DNA from: JBJXGV01 sp046160485
GTDB taxonomy: Bacteria > Orphanbacterota > Orphanbacteria > JBJXGV01
Length of the DNA stretch: 64,000 nt
Direction of reading: 5' to 3'
Assembly (NCBI GenBank): GCA_046160485.1
Contig: JBJXGV010000036.1
Location: 1-64,000, forward strand
Within the stretch, counting starts at the first letter, position 1; every line of letters starts with the position of its first letter. Shown piece by piece: positions 1 to 9,758 of the stretch. The position numbers and the translations under genes are program-made. The notes beneath the pieces are model-generated. The model did no database searches. It saw only the letters and a program-made list of their open reading frames with translations, and was not told the DNA's origin.

Positions 1-15
1 CTCACGAATCGCTCG

Positions 16-1269
16 GTGTTGGCCCAGTGCTCTGAGACGGGCGGGATGCAGTCCAGCTCCACCGTTGTCGTCGCACGTTCTTCCCACTGCATGCGTGGGT
101 TGCCCAGAGGGTCGCTCGCGGCCGCGAGCAGCGCGGCCGTCGCGGCCGGCGCGACGCAAGGCCGCACGGCCGGCGCGTCTCGCGACGGCGAAACGCGCGC
201 AGCCCGCACCGGGAAGCCGCCGACGAGCGGCAGCGACGAGGGGCCTCCGATCGCCGTCGAGTTCCTGCCGCCGCGCGCCCCGGAACTTTGGCGGCCTCTG
301 ACGCACGCCGAAACGCCGTCGTTCATCGTCGAGTCGTTCGCGGGCACGCTCCCCGAGCCCGTGATCGCAACGAACCGCCTCGCGGCATCGCTCGATGATC
401 CGAGCGCCGATCCGCGAAAGATCGCGCGTATCGCCGCGTCGGACCCGTCGCTCGCCGCGCGAATCCTCAATGTCGTCAACTCGCCGTTCTACGCGCTTCC
501 GAAGAAGACGGCCGACATGAATCGCGCCGTCATGATCCTCGGCTACAGTCACATCAAACGCATCGTGTATCGCATGCTCGTCGGCCAAGCACTCGACCGG
601 AAATCAGGGAACGATCACGAACTCGATTCGCTCTGGGAGCATTCGTTTCTTGTGTCGGTTGTCGCGCCGATCATCGCGCATCGCGCGGGCGTGCAGCAGT
701 CGGGAAGCCTCTCGACGGCGGGGCTCTTGCTCGAGGTCGGAAAGATGGCGCTGCAACGCCACGATCCGGAGAAGGCGAAGCAAGTCTACGGCGGGAACAT
801 CTCGGACGATCGCGCGGTTTGCCAGCTCGAGGAAGAGATGTTCGGCATGAATCACGGGGTCGCGGGCGCGATCCTCGCGAAGAAGTGGAATCTGCCGCCC
901 GAGATCGTCCAGATGATCGAGCTTCACGTTCAGCCCCACTTCTGCGCGACGCCGTTCCTGCCCGAAAGCGGCATGAAGAACCTCTGCGTGCTTCACCTCG
1001 CCGAGGCGGTTGTGCGCGACTGGCTCTCGTGGCGCGCCCACGGATTGATTCTTGGCGGCGACGACGAGGTCGTTGCGATTCCGCGCGAGCCCGACGCCGT
1101 CTTCTTCGAAATCCTCGGGTTCGACCCGTCGCTTGCGTGTCTTCAGATTCCCGCGGTCGACAAGGCGCTCGAGGACGGCTCCGAGTTCATCGCGAACCTT
1201 GCCGCCGCCCGTGCGCCGCGCGCGGTGTCGCGCGAGCGCCACGCGGCGCATAAGGTCTCCGCGCGTTAG
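16..1269 (+). CDS. HDOD domain signalling protein
   Basis: An HDOD domain (an inactive relative of HD phosphohydrolases, used in bacterial signalling) fills about residues 106-310. The sequence shows the expected paired helices: a segment around 'LPEPVIATNRL', then 'DPSLAARILNVVNSPFY' and 'NRAVMILGYSHIKRIV', which match the conserved HDOD core. The first 90 residues are Ala/Arg/Gly-rich and low in complexity with no signal peptide, so the protein is probably cytoplasmic. The start is uncertain: GTG at 16, ATG at 46 and ATG at 91 are all in frame, none has a convincing ribosome-binding site, and the true start could lie upstream of the window. Its targets are unknown. It is followed 87 bases later by the small protein and pepF genes on the same strand, with a promoter-like element between them. 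Confidence 0.75.
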   Translation: MLAQCSETGGMQSSSTVVVARSSHCMRGLPRGSLAAASSAAVAAGATQGRTAGASRDGETRAARTGKPPTSGSDEGPPIAVEFLPPRAPELWRPLTHAETPSFIVESFAGTLPEPVIATNRLAASLDDPSADPRKIARIAASDPSLAARILNVVNSPFYALPKKTADMNRAVMILGYSHIKRIVYRMLVGQALDRKSGNDHELDSLWEHSFLVSVVAPIIAHRAGVQQSGSLSTAGLLLEVGKMALQRHDPEKAKQVYGGNISDDRAVCQLEEEMFGMNHGVAGAILAKKWNLPPEIVQMIELHVQPHFCATPFLPESGMKNLCVLHLAEAVVRDWLSWRAHGLILGGDDEVVAIPREPDAVFFEILGFDPSLACLQIPAVDKALEDGSEFIANLAAARAPRAVSRERHAAHKVSAR

Positions 1270-1301
1270 TCCGCGTCTTCGCCGCACGGCCCTTGCGCGA
1301 T

Positions 1302-1314
1302 GCTGTGCTAGACT
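1302..1314 (+). promoter_or_regulatory. extended -10 promoter-like element
   Basis: The 13-mer gctgtgctagact contains TGC followed by TAGACT (1309-1314), an extended -10 pattern, and lies 42 bases before the ATG at 1357. No good -35 is visible at the usual spacing. The identical 13-mer recurs upstream of the sulfatase gene (31239-31251, minus strand). Confidence 0.4.
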
Positions 1315-1356
1315 CCCCGCGTTTGCCGCGCGTGCCGCGGCGCCCGAGGTGATGCC

Positions 1357-1689
1357 ATGACGAACCCGCGCGATTGCCGCTGCGAAACGCTGCGCGGAAC
1401 AGGTGAGTGGAGCGTCCGCCGATTGCCGGAGCCGAGCGTCTCGTACGAGGCGGTGTGCGACTCCTGCGAGATGACGTATTGGCTTTCCGCCGATGAAGCG
1501 GCGAAGTCGCTGCCGGCCGACATCGTCTCGGCGGGACGGCGCGCGCTCGACGAGTTGACCGCGCGAACGGCGAATCCGCAGGCGGCGCGCGAACGCGAGG
1601 CTCGCGCGAAGTTCTCCGCGCTGCGGCCCGTTCGGGACGCCGTCGTTCTCTTTGCGCGGCGCGTCCTTCGGCTTTTCTCACGGAGGTAA
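1357..1689 (+). CDS. small Cys-containing protein of unknown function
   Basis: A 110-residue protein I do not recognise. The N-terminal half has C7-x-C9 and C34-x-x-C37, a spacing that could bind a metal. The rest is Ala/Arg-rich and helical, ending in a very basic tail (RRVLRLFSRR). There is no signal peptide and no clear membrane segment. The ATG at 1357 is preceded by GAGGTG at good spacing. The stop codon lies three bases before the pepF ATG, and the pepF ribosome-binding site overlaps this gene's last codons, so the two are probably co-transcribed and coupled. A metal-binding or nucleic-acid-binding role would be a guess. Confidence 0.6.
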   Translation: MTNPRDCRCETLRGTGEWSVRRLPEPSVSYEAVCDSCEMTYWLSADEAAKSLPADIVSAGRRALDELTARTANPQAAREREARAKFSALRPVRDAVVLFARRVLRLFSRR

Positions 1690-1692
1690 CAG

Positions 1693-3561
1693 ATGATGGC
1701 GACCCCCTCGAACGCCCGGTTCTCCGTCGCGACGGACGAGGCTCCGGCGGCCCGAAAGATCCCCCAGCGAAGCGAGATCGACGCGCGCTACAAATGGTCC
1801 GTCGAGGATCTCTATCCGGACGATAGCCTATGGGAAAGCGACTTCGCGTCGGTCGAGTCGATGCTCTCGAGGGTGCCGTCACACAGCGGGCGGCTCGGCG
1901 AGAGCGGCCCCACTCTTCTCGAGTTCTTGCGATTGCGGGATGCCGTCGAGGAACTCGCGGAGAAGCTCGCGGTGTTCGCGTCGCTGCGGCGTGACGAAGA
2001 TATGCGCGTCGGCCGCTTCCAGTCGATGGCCGACCGCGCGACGGGGCTCGCGGCGCGCGCGGGGGAGGCGTTTTCGTTCGTCGAGCCTGAGCTCTTGGCG
2101 CTGCCGGACGGAAGGATCGCGGAACTCGTACGCGGCACGCCCGGACTCGCGCTCTACGCGCACGCGCTCGACAACGTGCTGCGACGCAAACCGCACACGC
2201 TCGCCGGCGCCGAGGAGCGGCTTCTCGCGATGGGCGTCGAGTCGGCGATGACCCCCTCGGTCGTGTTCGGCATGTTCAACAACGCGGATCTGCGCTACGG
2301 CACCGTTCTCGATGAAGAGGGGAACGAAATCGAGCTGACGAAGGCACGTCACGCCGTGCTGCAGAACTCGATGAACCGCGCGGTGCGCGAGGCGTCGTGG
2401 CGGAGGCTGCACGAGGCGTACGAGCGATTTCAGAATACGCTCGCGGCGAACCTCGGCGGGCAAGTGAAGCGGCATGTCTACGTCGCGCGCGCGCGGCGCT
2501 ACGCGTCGGCGCTCCATGCGGCGCTCGATCCGACGAACATTCCGACCGCGGTGTATCGCAGCCTCATCGAAACGGTACGCGACGGCATCGCACCGCTTCA
2601 TCGCTACACCGAGCTGCGGCGCCGCGCTCTCGGGGTCGACACGCTCAAGTCGTGGGATCTCGTCGTGCCGCTCTTGCAAAAGCCGGAGCGCAAGTACCCG
2701 TGGGATGAGGCGGTACGCACCGTGCGCTACGGCCTTATGCCGCTCGGAAGCGACTACGTCGCGGCGATCGACGAAGGGCTCGCCGCGCGCTGGATCGACG
2801 TCTACGAAAGCGAAGGCAAGCGCGGCGGCGCGTACTCGTGGGGCTCCTACGCGACGAGCCCGTTCATGCTGCTCAACTACAACGACACGCTCGACGACCT
2901 CTTCACGCTCGCGCACGAGATGGGGCACTCCATCCACTCGTACTTCACGAAGGCGAGCCAGCCGTACGTCTACGGCAGCTACCCGATCTTCCTCGCGGAG
3001 GTCGCGTCGACGACGAACGAATCGCTTCTCATCGAGCAGCTCATCGCGAGCGCGTCGAGCCGCGACGAACGCATCACGCTTCTGAATCACTATCTCGATC
3101 AGATTCGCAGCACGTTTTTCATCCAGACGCTCTTCGCGGAGTACGAGCTGACGACGCACGAGATGGCGGAGCGCGGCGAGCCGCTCACGTCGGGAAGTCT
3201 CGGCGCGCTTTTCCGCCGGCTCTACCAGGAGTACCACGGGCCCGCGCTCACGATGGAACCGCTCGCGGATTGCGGTTGGGCGCGCGTGCCGCACTTCTAC
3301 TACAACTTCTACGTGTATCAGTACGCGACGAGCTACGCGGCCGCGACGTCGATCGCGTCGCGCATCCTCTCCGATGGTCAGCCGGCGGTCGACCGTTACC
3401 TCGACCTCTTGCGCGCGGGCGGAAGCGATTATCCGATCCCGCTCCTGACGAAGGCCGGCGTCGACCTGACGACGCCGCAGCCGGTGCGCGATACGATCGC
3501 GCGATTCTCCGGGCTCCTCGATCGACTTGAAGCGCTGCTCGGCGACGGCTCCGCGGAGTAG
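1693..3561 (+). CDS. pepF: oligoendopeptidase F (M3 family metallopeptidase)
   Basis: A 622-residue M3B zinc metallopeptidase of typical length. The catalytic motif H408-E-M-G-H412 is followed by a second glutamate at E436 in 'LAEVASTTNE', the standard M3 arrangement of two His and one Glu zinc ligands with a catalytic Glu. C-terminal features also fit the oligopeptidase fold, including the Tyr-rich 'FYYNFYVYQYATSYAA' stretch that lines the substrate channel in the family. There is no signal peptide, so it should act in the cytoplasm on short peptides. The start ATG follows GGAGG at a 6-base spacing. It lies directly after the small Cys-containing gene and runs tail to tail with the STT3-like gene, with 27 bases between stops. 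Confidence 0.95.
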   Translation: MMATPSNARFSVATDEAPAARKIPQRSEIDARYKWSVEDLYPDDSLWESDFASVESMLSRVPSHSGRLGESGPTLLEFLRLRDAVEELAEKLAVFASLRRDEDMRVGRFQSMADRATGLAARAGEAFSFVEPELLALPDGRIAELVRGTPGLALYAHALDNVLRRKPHTLAGAEERLLAMGVESAMTPSVVFGMFNNADLRYGTVLDEEGNEIELTKARHAVLQNSMNRAVREASWRRLHEAYERFQNTLAANLGGQVKRHVYVARARRYASALHAALDPTNIPTAVYRSLIETVRDGIAPLHRYTELRRRALGVDTLKSWDLVVPLLQKPERKYPWDEAVRTVRYGLMPLGSDYVAAIDEGLAARWIDVYESEGKRGGAYSWGSYATSPFMLLNYNDTLDDLFTLAHEMGHSIHSYFTKASQPYVYGSYPIFLAEVASTTNESLLIEQLIASASSRDERITLLNHYLDQIRSTFFIQTLFAEYELTTHEMAERGEPLTSGSLGALFRRLYQEYHGPALTMEPLADCGWARVPHFYYNFYVYQYATSYAAATSIASRILSDGQPAVDRYLDLLRAGGSDYPIPLLTKAGVDLTTPQPVRDTIARFSGLLDRLEALLGDGSAE

Positions 3562-3588
3562 GACGCGCGGCGATCGCCGAAGCGAGCG

Positions 3589-5889
3589 CTATCGCGCGCC
3601 GCGCGCCGAGTCGGCGAATGCCGAGACGATAATCGTCGCGCCCTCGCGCACGGCTGCGTCGCTCACGAATGGCACGGGTGCGGTTCCCGAGCGTGAAGCG
3701 ATCTCGCATTTCACGAGGACGCCGACGGCGCTCGTTTCGTGCCCGACCTCAGCGGCCCTCTCTCCGGCTGACTCGCTCGCGTACGGCATTACGGCTTCCC
3801 ACGCGCCGTCGTTTCCGGCGATGAGCCGCTCCACGTAGGGGAAGAGGCGCCCTCGCGGCGAGCGTACCGTCGCGAGAAGCGCGGCCTCTTCGCCGGGAGT
3901 GCGCCCTTCGATCCGCACGCGCGCACCGCTGACGCGTTCGTAGAGCTTCACGAATGGGGTCGCGGGACCGCCCGGGATCGTCTCGAGCGACTCACTCTCC
4001 GCGACGAGTCGCAGCGACGAGACGGGTGGCGTCCATGCGCCCGTGCGATCATCGAGAAAGCCCGCGCCGTTGCGCCACGCGAGGCGGTAGAGAAGCGTCG
4101 ATTGAATCCCGGGGCGGAACGAAAGCGTGGCGCTATTGCGCGAGCCCAATTCCAGGCTCTCGGCGTAACGAGTCCACGTCGCGCGATCGGGGACGAGCCC
4201 CTCGAAGTTGGAGGCCAGATCGCGCACGAGCACGTAGCGCGCACGCATCGAGTCGAGCGCCGCGGTCGCGTGCGACGCATCGGTCTGGAGGAAGAGCGCG
4301 CGCACCGGCGCGAGATCGGCCGCGTGATCGCCGAAATTGTCGGCGAACGCGGGGCGCTCGCCGTGGTACTGGATGTAGTGACCGTAGGACCATTCCGCGA
4401 GGACACCGTACTCGGGCATCTGCGCGCCGCTCGTATCGTCCGTCACGCGCGGTGTCTGTTGCGCTAGGAATTCGAGCACCGGCCGGCTACGCGCGAACGC
4501 AAGCTCGGTCTCTTCGACGCGACCGTACGCCGCAAGCGTGGGCGCGAGCGCCACGGCCACAGCGGCCGCGATCCATGCGGTTCGGCGGCGGTCCTCGAGC
4601 GCGACGGCGGCGAGAAGGCCCACGAAAAGCGCGCAATGAGGAAGGAATCGCGATTGCAAGAGCGCCCCGAGCGTGGCGCCCGCCGCCGCGATGAGGAGAA
4701 CGCGCCGCCCTGGATCGCGCCGCGCGGGGGCGCGAAAAAGGCGAGCGAAGGCGATGGGCGCGAGCACGACGAGCGCCGAGAGCGAAACCGCGAGCGCGAC
4801 GATTCCCGAAAGCGCCCCCGCGGCGAACGGCGACTGGCTCTCGCCGATCGTCTCTTGCCAGCGCGAGAACCCGCGGACGACGTACGCGAGTCCGCTTGCC
4901 GTTTCGCCGGCGAGCGCTGCGCCGAGAACGAGGCTCGCGATCGCAAGACTCGCAGCGGCAAACACGTCGCGGCGCGAGCGCGGTGAGGCGCAAAGCGCGC
5001 GGAGGCAGCCGAGGAGAAGCGCGACCTCGACGAGCAACGCCGGCTGAAAGAGTCCGAATCGGAAGTGCGCGAACGGTGCGCCTGCCGCGTGATACGCCCA
5101 CGCGAGCGGGGCCAGGAAAAGCGCCGCGAGCGCGCAGATCCACGTGCCGAGCGTGAGCGCGCGCGATCCGTCGGACGCGGGCGCCGTCGCACACGCGAGC
5201 GCGACGAGCGCCGCCAACGCGACGAGCGTCAGCTGCGTGGCAAGCGCCGCGGCGAGCGCGGCGGCAGGCCAGAGGGCCGCGCGCGCAAACGGCGACGCGC
5301 GCCCCGCCTCCGAGACCCGCGCGCGCGCGAACGCCGCGCCGAGCGCATCCACGAAGATCACAACCGCGAAGAGTTCCGCGGCGTGATGATCGAGCTGCGC
5401 GATTTCCGTGTAGGGAAAACTCGCCGGGAGGAGCGCGGGAACGCCCGCGGCGAGCACCCACAAGAATGGCCGCTGAGGCCACATGCGGCGCGCGATGCGG
5501 AGGAGCGCAAGCACCGTCGCAGCGAAAAGAAGCGGAGGAAGCAGCGCGACGGGGACGCTCGGTCCGCTCGCACCCTCCGCCGCGGGGAAGAGCGCGAGCA
5601 CCCCCGCGAGCACCGTGTCGTAAAGCGGCGGCCAGATGACGTGTGCGCCCGCGGGGAAGTTGACGAAGCGATCGAATACCGCCAGATCGGGGAACGCAAT
5701 CGCGATGCGTTCCGCGCGGCGCAAGTGGTAGCACGCGTCGGGATCCGCAACGAGAACATCGGCGCCGTCGATGACGTGCGCCCAGCGCGGCGCCACACGC
5801 ACGCCGAACGCGGCCGCGGCGATCGCCAGCGCAAGGATGATCACCGCGCCGCGCCCGACGTTGCGCGCGGAATTCGAGGATGTGCGCAT
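3589..5889 (-). CDS. STT3/PglB-like oligosaccharyltransferase homologue
   Basis: A 766-residue multi-pass membrane protein with about a dozen hydrophobic segments and a soluble C-terminal part, as in STT3/PglB/AglB enzymes that transfer lipid-linked glycans to asparagine. Three family-like signatures are visible: an acidic motif after the first membrane segment (DPDACYH, residues 49-55, matching the metal-binding D-x-D), 'QLDHHAAE' (about 165-172) in the place of the family's DHH-containing loop, and W500-S-Y-G503, which matches the WWDYG acceptor-sequon motif with two substitutions. I chose ATG at 5889. A GTG at 5937 is in frame, but neither has a good ribosome-binding site. No glycan-assembly cluster lies nearby, so donor and acceptors are unknown. 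The altered WWDYG motif means activity is not certain. Confidence 0.78.
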   Translation of the reverse strand: MRTSSNSARNVGRGAVIILALAIAAAAFGVRVAPRWAHVIDGADVLVADPDACYHLRRAERIAIAFPDLAVFDRFVNFPAGAHVIWPPLYDTVLAGVLALFPAAEGASGPSVPVALLPPLLFAATVLALLRIARRMWPQRPFLWVLAAGVPALLPASFPYTEIAQLDHHAAELFAVVIFVDALGAAFARARVSEAGRASPFARAALWPAAALAAALATQLTLVALAALVALACATAPASDGSRALTLGTWICALAALFLAPLAWAYHAAGAPFAHFRFGLFQPALLVEVALLLGCLRALCASPRSRRDVFAAASLAIASLVLGAALAGETASGLAYVVRGFSRWQETIGESQSPFAAGALSGIVALAVSLSALVVLAPIAFARLFRAPARRDPGRRVLLIAAAGATLGALLQSRFLPHCALFVGLLAAVALEDRRRTAWIAAAVAVALAPTLAAYGRVEETELAFARSRPVLEFLAQQTPRVTDDTSGAQMPEYGVLAEWSYGHYIQYHGERPAFADNFGDHAADLAPVRALFLQTDASHATAALDSMRARYVLVRDLASNFEGLVPDRATWTRYAESLELGSRNSATLSFRPGIQSTLLYRLAWRNGAGFLDDRTGAWTPPVSSLRLVAESESLETIPGGPATPFVKLYERVSGARVRIEGRTPGEEAALLATVRSPRGRLFPYVERLIAGNDGAWEAVMPYASESAGERAAEVGHETSAVGVLVKCEIASRSGTAPVPFVSDAAVREGATIIVSAFADSARGAR

Positions 5890-5943
5890 CGCGGCGGATT
5901 CTACAGAGTGCGCCCGCGCGCGAACACCGTTCTTCACCGGAAC

Positions 5944-5975
5944 GAAGAAGGGGCGGCTTGCCGCCGCCCCTCTTC
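5944..5975 (-). terminator. rho-independent terminator after the first M36 protease gene
   Basis: A GC-rich inverted repeat with 9 perfect pairs (5949-5957 with 5963-5971), extended by four more pairs across a bulge. On the minus strand it is followed by a T-rich stretch (ttcttcgttcc). It begins about 44 bases past the protease stop and precedes the STT3-like gene. Confidence 0.7.
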
Positions 5976-6018
5976 ACATCGGACTTCGCCCGCGCCGGTA
6001 TGCGGCGCGCCGCGATGC

Positions 6019-9000
6019 TTACCTCATGAGCGTGATGTTCTTCGTGAGCGACTTCTCCGGCGTGTTCAGCCTAAGGAAGTAGCGACCCGACGTGACCTGG
6101 CTTCCGGCATCGTCCTTGCCGTCCCAAATCGCGTCGAACGTACCGGCTGGCAGCGCGCTCGACAGGAGCTGCCGAATCGCGCGCCCCTCGATGCTGTAGA
6201 CGGCGAGGCTCACGTCGCCCGCCTTCGGAATGCCGAAGCGGATCTTCGTTAGGGCGCCGAACGGCTCCGGAACGTTCGCGCCGATGAACGCCTTCTCGGG
6301 AATCGCGCTTTCGCCCGGCACGCCCGTCACGTTGAGCACGATCGTGAAGTTCGAATTGCTCCGGTCGGTCGCGGTCTGAAAGTTCGCGTCGTGCGCAATC
6401 ACGCGGATGCGCGCCTGGGTCGTCGAAACGTCGTTCACCGACCAGTTGTACGTCCCGGTGTTCGGCAGGTTCTCTGCAATCAGCGTGCTGTAGCCGTCGG
6501 CGCCCGCGTTGAGGGAAAGCCGCAGGTCGATCTTCGTGACGCCGACATCATCCGCCGCGTTCCATGTGATCGGGAACGCCGACTGTGCATCGATCACCTC
6601 GAAGCCGTTGGGATCGGTCAGCGTCACGGTCGGTGCCGCCGAAGGCGGCGGCCCGATCGTGAAGTTCGCGTCGCTTCCGTCTTCACCGGCGTTGAGCGCC
6701 GCGTCGCTCGCGACGATTCTGATCCTCGCAAGGTTCGTCGGCGCGATCCCCGTCAGGTCCCAGGAGAACGAACCGTTGTTCGGCTCGTCATTCGCGATCG
6801 TGGCGAGGTACGAAAGCCCGCCATTCTGCGAATAGAGAATGTCGACCGCCGTCACGCCGATGTTGTCTGTCGCATTCCACGTAATCGGCACAACGCTTCC
6901 GACGACGAGCGCCTCGCCGCCGTTCGGCGACAGGACGTTTACGATCGGCGCTTGGTTGTCGGGTCCTGCGGGCGGGCACGCGGTGATCGCGATATCGTCG
7001 ATCCCGCCCTCGACCGTGTCTCCCGCGAACGTGCCGTCCGAGACTTGCACGCGGATTCTCATCTGATCCGTGAGCGTGATGACAGAGTTGATGTCGAGCG
7101 AAAGCGTCTGCCATGTCGCCGCGGTCGAAACGTCGCCGATCGCGACGAGATCGACCGGGTACGTCGCGCCGCCGTCGTTCGAGATCTGAATGCGGAAGAA
7201 GTCGCCCGCCGGATCGTCGCCCGTATCGCTCTGCCCGTGGAAGTAGCGCAGCGTCAGCTTCACGCTTGCGAATCCGGTCAGGTCGAGGATCGGTGAACGC
7301 GTCGCCGCCATTCCCCCGTCGACGTCGTCGACGAACTGGCTGCCGCCGCTATTCTGCGCGGTAATGAGCGCGTTGATGCCTGGCGGCGGCGTCGTGTCGT
7401 CCTCGGGCTGATACGCGGTGCCGGACGGGTCGACGTTGACGAACGTTCCCGTGACGCAGTTGTTCGTCGGGTCTATCGTCCAGTCGCTGCCCGTTTCGAA
7501 ATTCTGCGAGTAGATCGTGTTCGCCACGTTGAAGAGAAACGTCGTGACGGGCGCGTCGACCGGGGAGGTCTTTCGGTTGTTCTCGATGTCCTCCGCGACG
7601 ATGAAGTAGTCGACCGCGCTGCCGCAGTTCTGCGCGGGAATCGAAGCCGCGTACTCGTTCGGGTTTCCCGTCGCGGCCATCTGCACCGACGTGTACGCAC
7701 CAGCGCCGCCGACGCGGTAGCGCACGAGAAGCGAATCCGATTCAAGCGCCGCCTCCGTCGAGACGATCGTCGCAACGACCGGATACGGGTTCGAGAAATC
7801 GTTCGTGTTCAGCAGCGGTGCGTGCGTAATGAATACGCCCGCGACGATCGTCGGGCACGAAAAGCCGTGATTCATCGCTCCTTCGCAGACCTCGACGTAG
7901 TCGGGCGTGCCGTTGGTCAGATCGCCGTCGTCGTCGTTGATGACGAAATAGTCCGCCGCTTGGTCGTCTTGATCGTAGCCGGGGTTGCCGAACATCTTCC
8001 GGCTGAAGTGCCACATCTGCGCGGTCTTCTCCTTGCCGACCGCAGCACCGTATTTCGCTTCCATTGCCTGGCGGACGTCCCAGTTGAATCCGCAAATGAC
8101 GCGCCCCGCGTTGTGGATCGGTTGTCCAACCGCGTCGCTGGGCCATTGCAGCGAGTTCTCGCAGTCGCGGCATCCAGAGCCGGGGCACGAGAGGCCGCTT
8201 GCGCAGTTGACGAAGCCGATCCCGATCACCGAGCCGTCGATCATGAAAGTCCCGGCGATGTCGGAGTTGCCTTCGCCCTGGCCGTTGGGCCCCTGTCCGC
8301 CGAGCAGGCTCGATTGAATGCAGTGCCCGTATTCGTGCGCGATGACATCGCCGATTTCGCCGGTGTTGTGGCAGCCTCCGCCGGTGCGGAAGAAGTTGAG
8401 CACCGTGCCGCCCCAGTTCGCGTTGCACGTCGCGTTGATATTCACGTTCGCCGTCACCTTCGGATACGTCCACGCCGGATCGATCGAGTTGATGTAGTTG
8501 CGCGTGGCGTTGAGGAAGTAGAAGACGTCGCGCTCATCGGCGCGGTACGTCGTGCCGAAGTAGATGGACTCGCTGACATCTTCGTCGATCGTGCCGCTGA
8601 AGAGCGCGTCGCCTCCGGCGCAGCCGTTACAGTTGACGTCGACGAATGGGCCGTCGAACGACGCGGTGAAGCTGCGCGATCCGCCGCTCCCCGGGATCGA
8701 GAAGTTTCCGTTCGCGTCCGTCGTCGCGGTTCCGATCCCGGAGATCGCGACGTTCATGCCCGAGTGCGGCGTGTTCGGCGTGTTGCCATCGCAGTACGTC
8801 GGGATCTCGACATCGCCGAGGACCTGGCCGGCGTATGCATGCGTCACTTGGTTTTCGCGGCGCACGATCTCGCCCGAGACGGCGTCGACCCACGTGCGAT
8901 AGAGCCCGTACGGCTCCGACGTCGTGACTTCCGTCATATGAGTCACCGGAAAGCTCAGCCCGTCGCCGGTCGAGTTCGCGTCGTAGTGCGGCAGGATCAT

Positions 9001-9642
9001 GGTCTCGTCTTCGATGCACTTCATCGGCGATGCCGGATCGAACGGAACGGCGTCGCGCGCGATCTGCACGGCGAGTTCGCGCGGCATGAGGCCGGACTGC
9101 GGAACGGAAATTCCGTTGTAGTAGTTCGCGCCGAACGAATAGAGCCGGCCCGACTCGGTGAGCGCAAGCGTAACGAACGCCTCGTTGACGGGGATTCCGC
9201 GAACGGTCTGCTGAAGCAGAACCGCCCACTTGCCCATTCCGTTCGTCACGCGGTAGGTCGCGAGGTTCTCGTTCGTCGCGCCGCCGAAGAAATCGGGGTT
9301 CGCGGCGACGAAAGCGCGCGCGACCGCTTCCGCCTGCTGCGCATCTTGAATCCCACCCGGCGCCAGATCGATGCCCGTTCCCCACACTCGGCGCGGGCAG
9401 TGCGACAGCGGATTCCACGTGTGCACGCGCCACTCGCCGCCGAGGCGCTCGCTCACGCGCTGCGCCATTTCACGCGAAGGGGCATGCTGCGACGTGTCGT
9501 AGACGTGCGTGTACGCTTCAAGGGCCCGCGGTAACTCGAACGGGTCGACGTCGTTGGTCGGCAGGATCGCATCCGCCGATGCCGCGATCGATCCGAGCAG
9601 CATGGCGAGCAACAAAACGTGCGTGGCGCGCTTTGAAGGCAT
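6019..9642 (-). CDS. secreted M36 (fungalysin-type) metallopeptidase with C-terminal FlgD-like domain, copy 1
   Basis: A 1207-residue secreted zinc protease. A signal peptide covers about residues 1-25 (ends 'SIAASADA'), then a long propeptide with FTP/PepSY-like segments. The catalytic motif H436-E-Y-G-H440 is followed by E457 in 'GEGNSD', equivalent to the M36 third-ligand Glu in EGWSD. After the protease come a beta-sandwich region, two Ig-like repeats beginning 'SPNGGEALVVG' and 'DPNGFEVIDAQ', and a terminal FlgD-like Ig domain (pattern 'WDGKDDAG...SGRYFLRL') that in FCB-type bacteria often ends exported proteins and may act in sorting. Start ATG follows AGGAGG. It lies 116 bases downstream of a close paralogue on the same strand, suggesting tandem duplication. 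Confidence 0.9.
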   Translation of the reverse strand: MPSKRATHVLLLAMLLGSIAASADAILPTNDVDPFELPRALEAYTHVYDTSQHAPSREMAQRVSERLGGEWRVHTWNPLSHCPRRVWGTGIDLAPGGIQDAQQAEAVARAFVAANPDFFGGATNENLATYRVTNGMGKWAVLLQQTVRGIPVNEAFVTLALTESGRLYSFGANYYNGISVPQSGLMPRELAVQIARDAVPFDPASPMKCIEDETMILPHYDANSTGDGLSFPVTHMTEVTTSEPYGLYRTWVDAVSGEIVRRENQVTHAYAGQVLGDVEIPTYCDGNTPNTPHSGMNVAISGIGTATTDANGNFSIPGSGGSRSFTASFDGPFVDVNCNGCAGGDALFSGTIDEDVSESIYFGTTYRADERDVFYFLNATRNYINSIDPAWTYPKVTANVNINATCNANWGGTVLNFFRTGGGCHNTGEIGDVIAHEYGHCIQSSLLGGQGPNGQGEGNSDIAGTFMIDGSVIGIGFVNCASGLSCPGSGCRDCENSLQWPSDAVGQPIHNAGRVICGFNWDVRQAMEAKYGAAVGKEKTAQMWHFSRKMFGNPGYDQDDQAADYFVINDDDGDLTNGTPDYVEVCEGAMNHGFSCPTIVAGVFITHAPLLNTNDFSNPYPVVATIVSTEAALESDSLLVRYRVGGAGAYTSVQMAATGNPNEYAASIPAQNCGSAVDYFIVAEDIENNRKTSPVDAPVTTFLFNVANTIYSQNFETGSDWTIDPTNNCVTGTFVNVDPSGTAYQPEDDTTPPPGINALITAQNSGGSQFVDDVDGGMAATRSPILDLTGFASVKLTLRYFHGQSDTGDDPAGDFFRIQISNDGGATYPVDLVAIGDVSTAATWQTLSLDINSVITLTDQMRIRVQVSDGTFAGDTVEGGIDDIAITACPPAGPDNQAPIVNVLSPNGGEALVVGSVVPITWNATDNIGVTAVDILYSQNGGLSYLATIANDEPNNGSFSWDLTGIAPTNLARIRIVASDAALNAGEDGSDANFTIGPPPSAAPTVTLTDPNGFEVIDAQSAFPITWNAADDVGVTKIDLRLSLNAGADGYSTLIAENLPNTGTYNWSVNDVSTTQARIRVIAHDANFQTATDRSNSNFTIVLNVTGVPGESAIPEKAFIGANVPEPFGALTKIRFGIPKAGDVSLAVYSIEGRAIRQLLSSALPAGTFDAIWDGKDDAGSQVTSGRYFLRLNTPEKSLTKNITLMR

Positions 9643-9678
9643 TTCGTCGATTCCTCCTGTTCGCTCTCGAAATGGTGG

Positions 9679-9700
9679 GGGGCAGGCTCGCGCCTGCCCC
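9679..9700 (-). terminator. terminator-like hairpin between the two M36 genes
   Basis: A 9-bp perfect stem (9679-9687 with 9692-9700) and 4-base loop about 60 bases past the stop of the upstream protease gene. No T-run follows on the minus strand, so termination may be partial or the hairpin may shape mRNA processing between the paralogues. Confidence 0.45.
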
Positions 9701-9758
9701 GCCGTGTGCGAATCCGAACGCCGACCCGCGAATGCGGTCGGTCGCTTCGTGATGTCTC

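Noticed and set aside
5065..6252. Long plus-strand open frame opposite the STT3-like gene
   Set aside because: Arg/Glu-rich composition and no recognisable domain; it is a shadow of the minus-strand gene typical of GC-rich DNA.
7822..9534. 570-codon plus-strand open frame opposite the first M36 gene
   Set aside because: Low-information Arg/Val/Asp-rich translation; the opposite strand encodes a full protease with signal peptide and active site.
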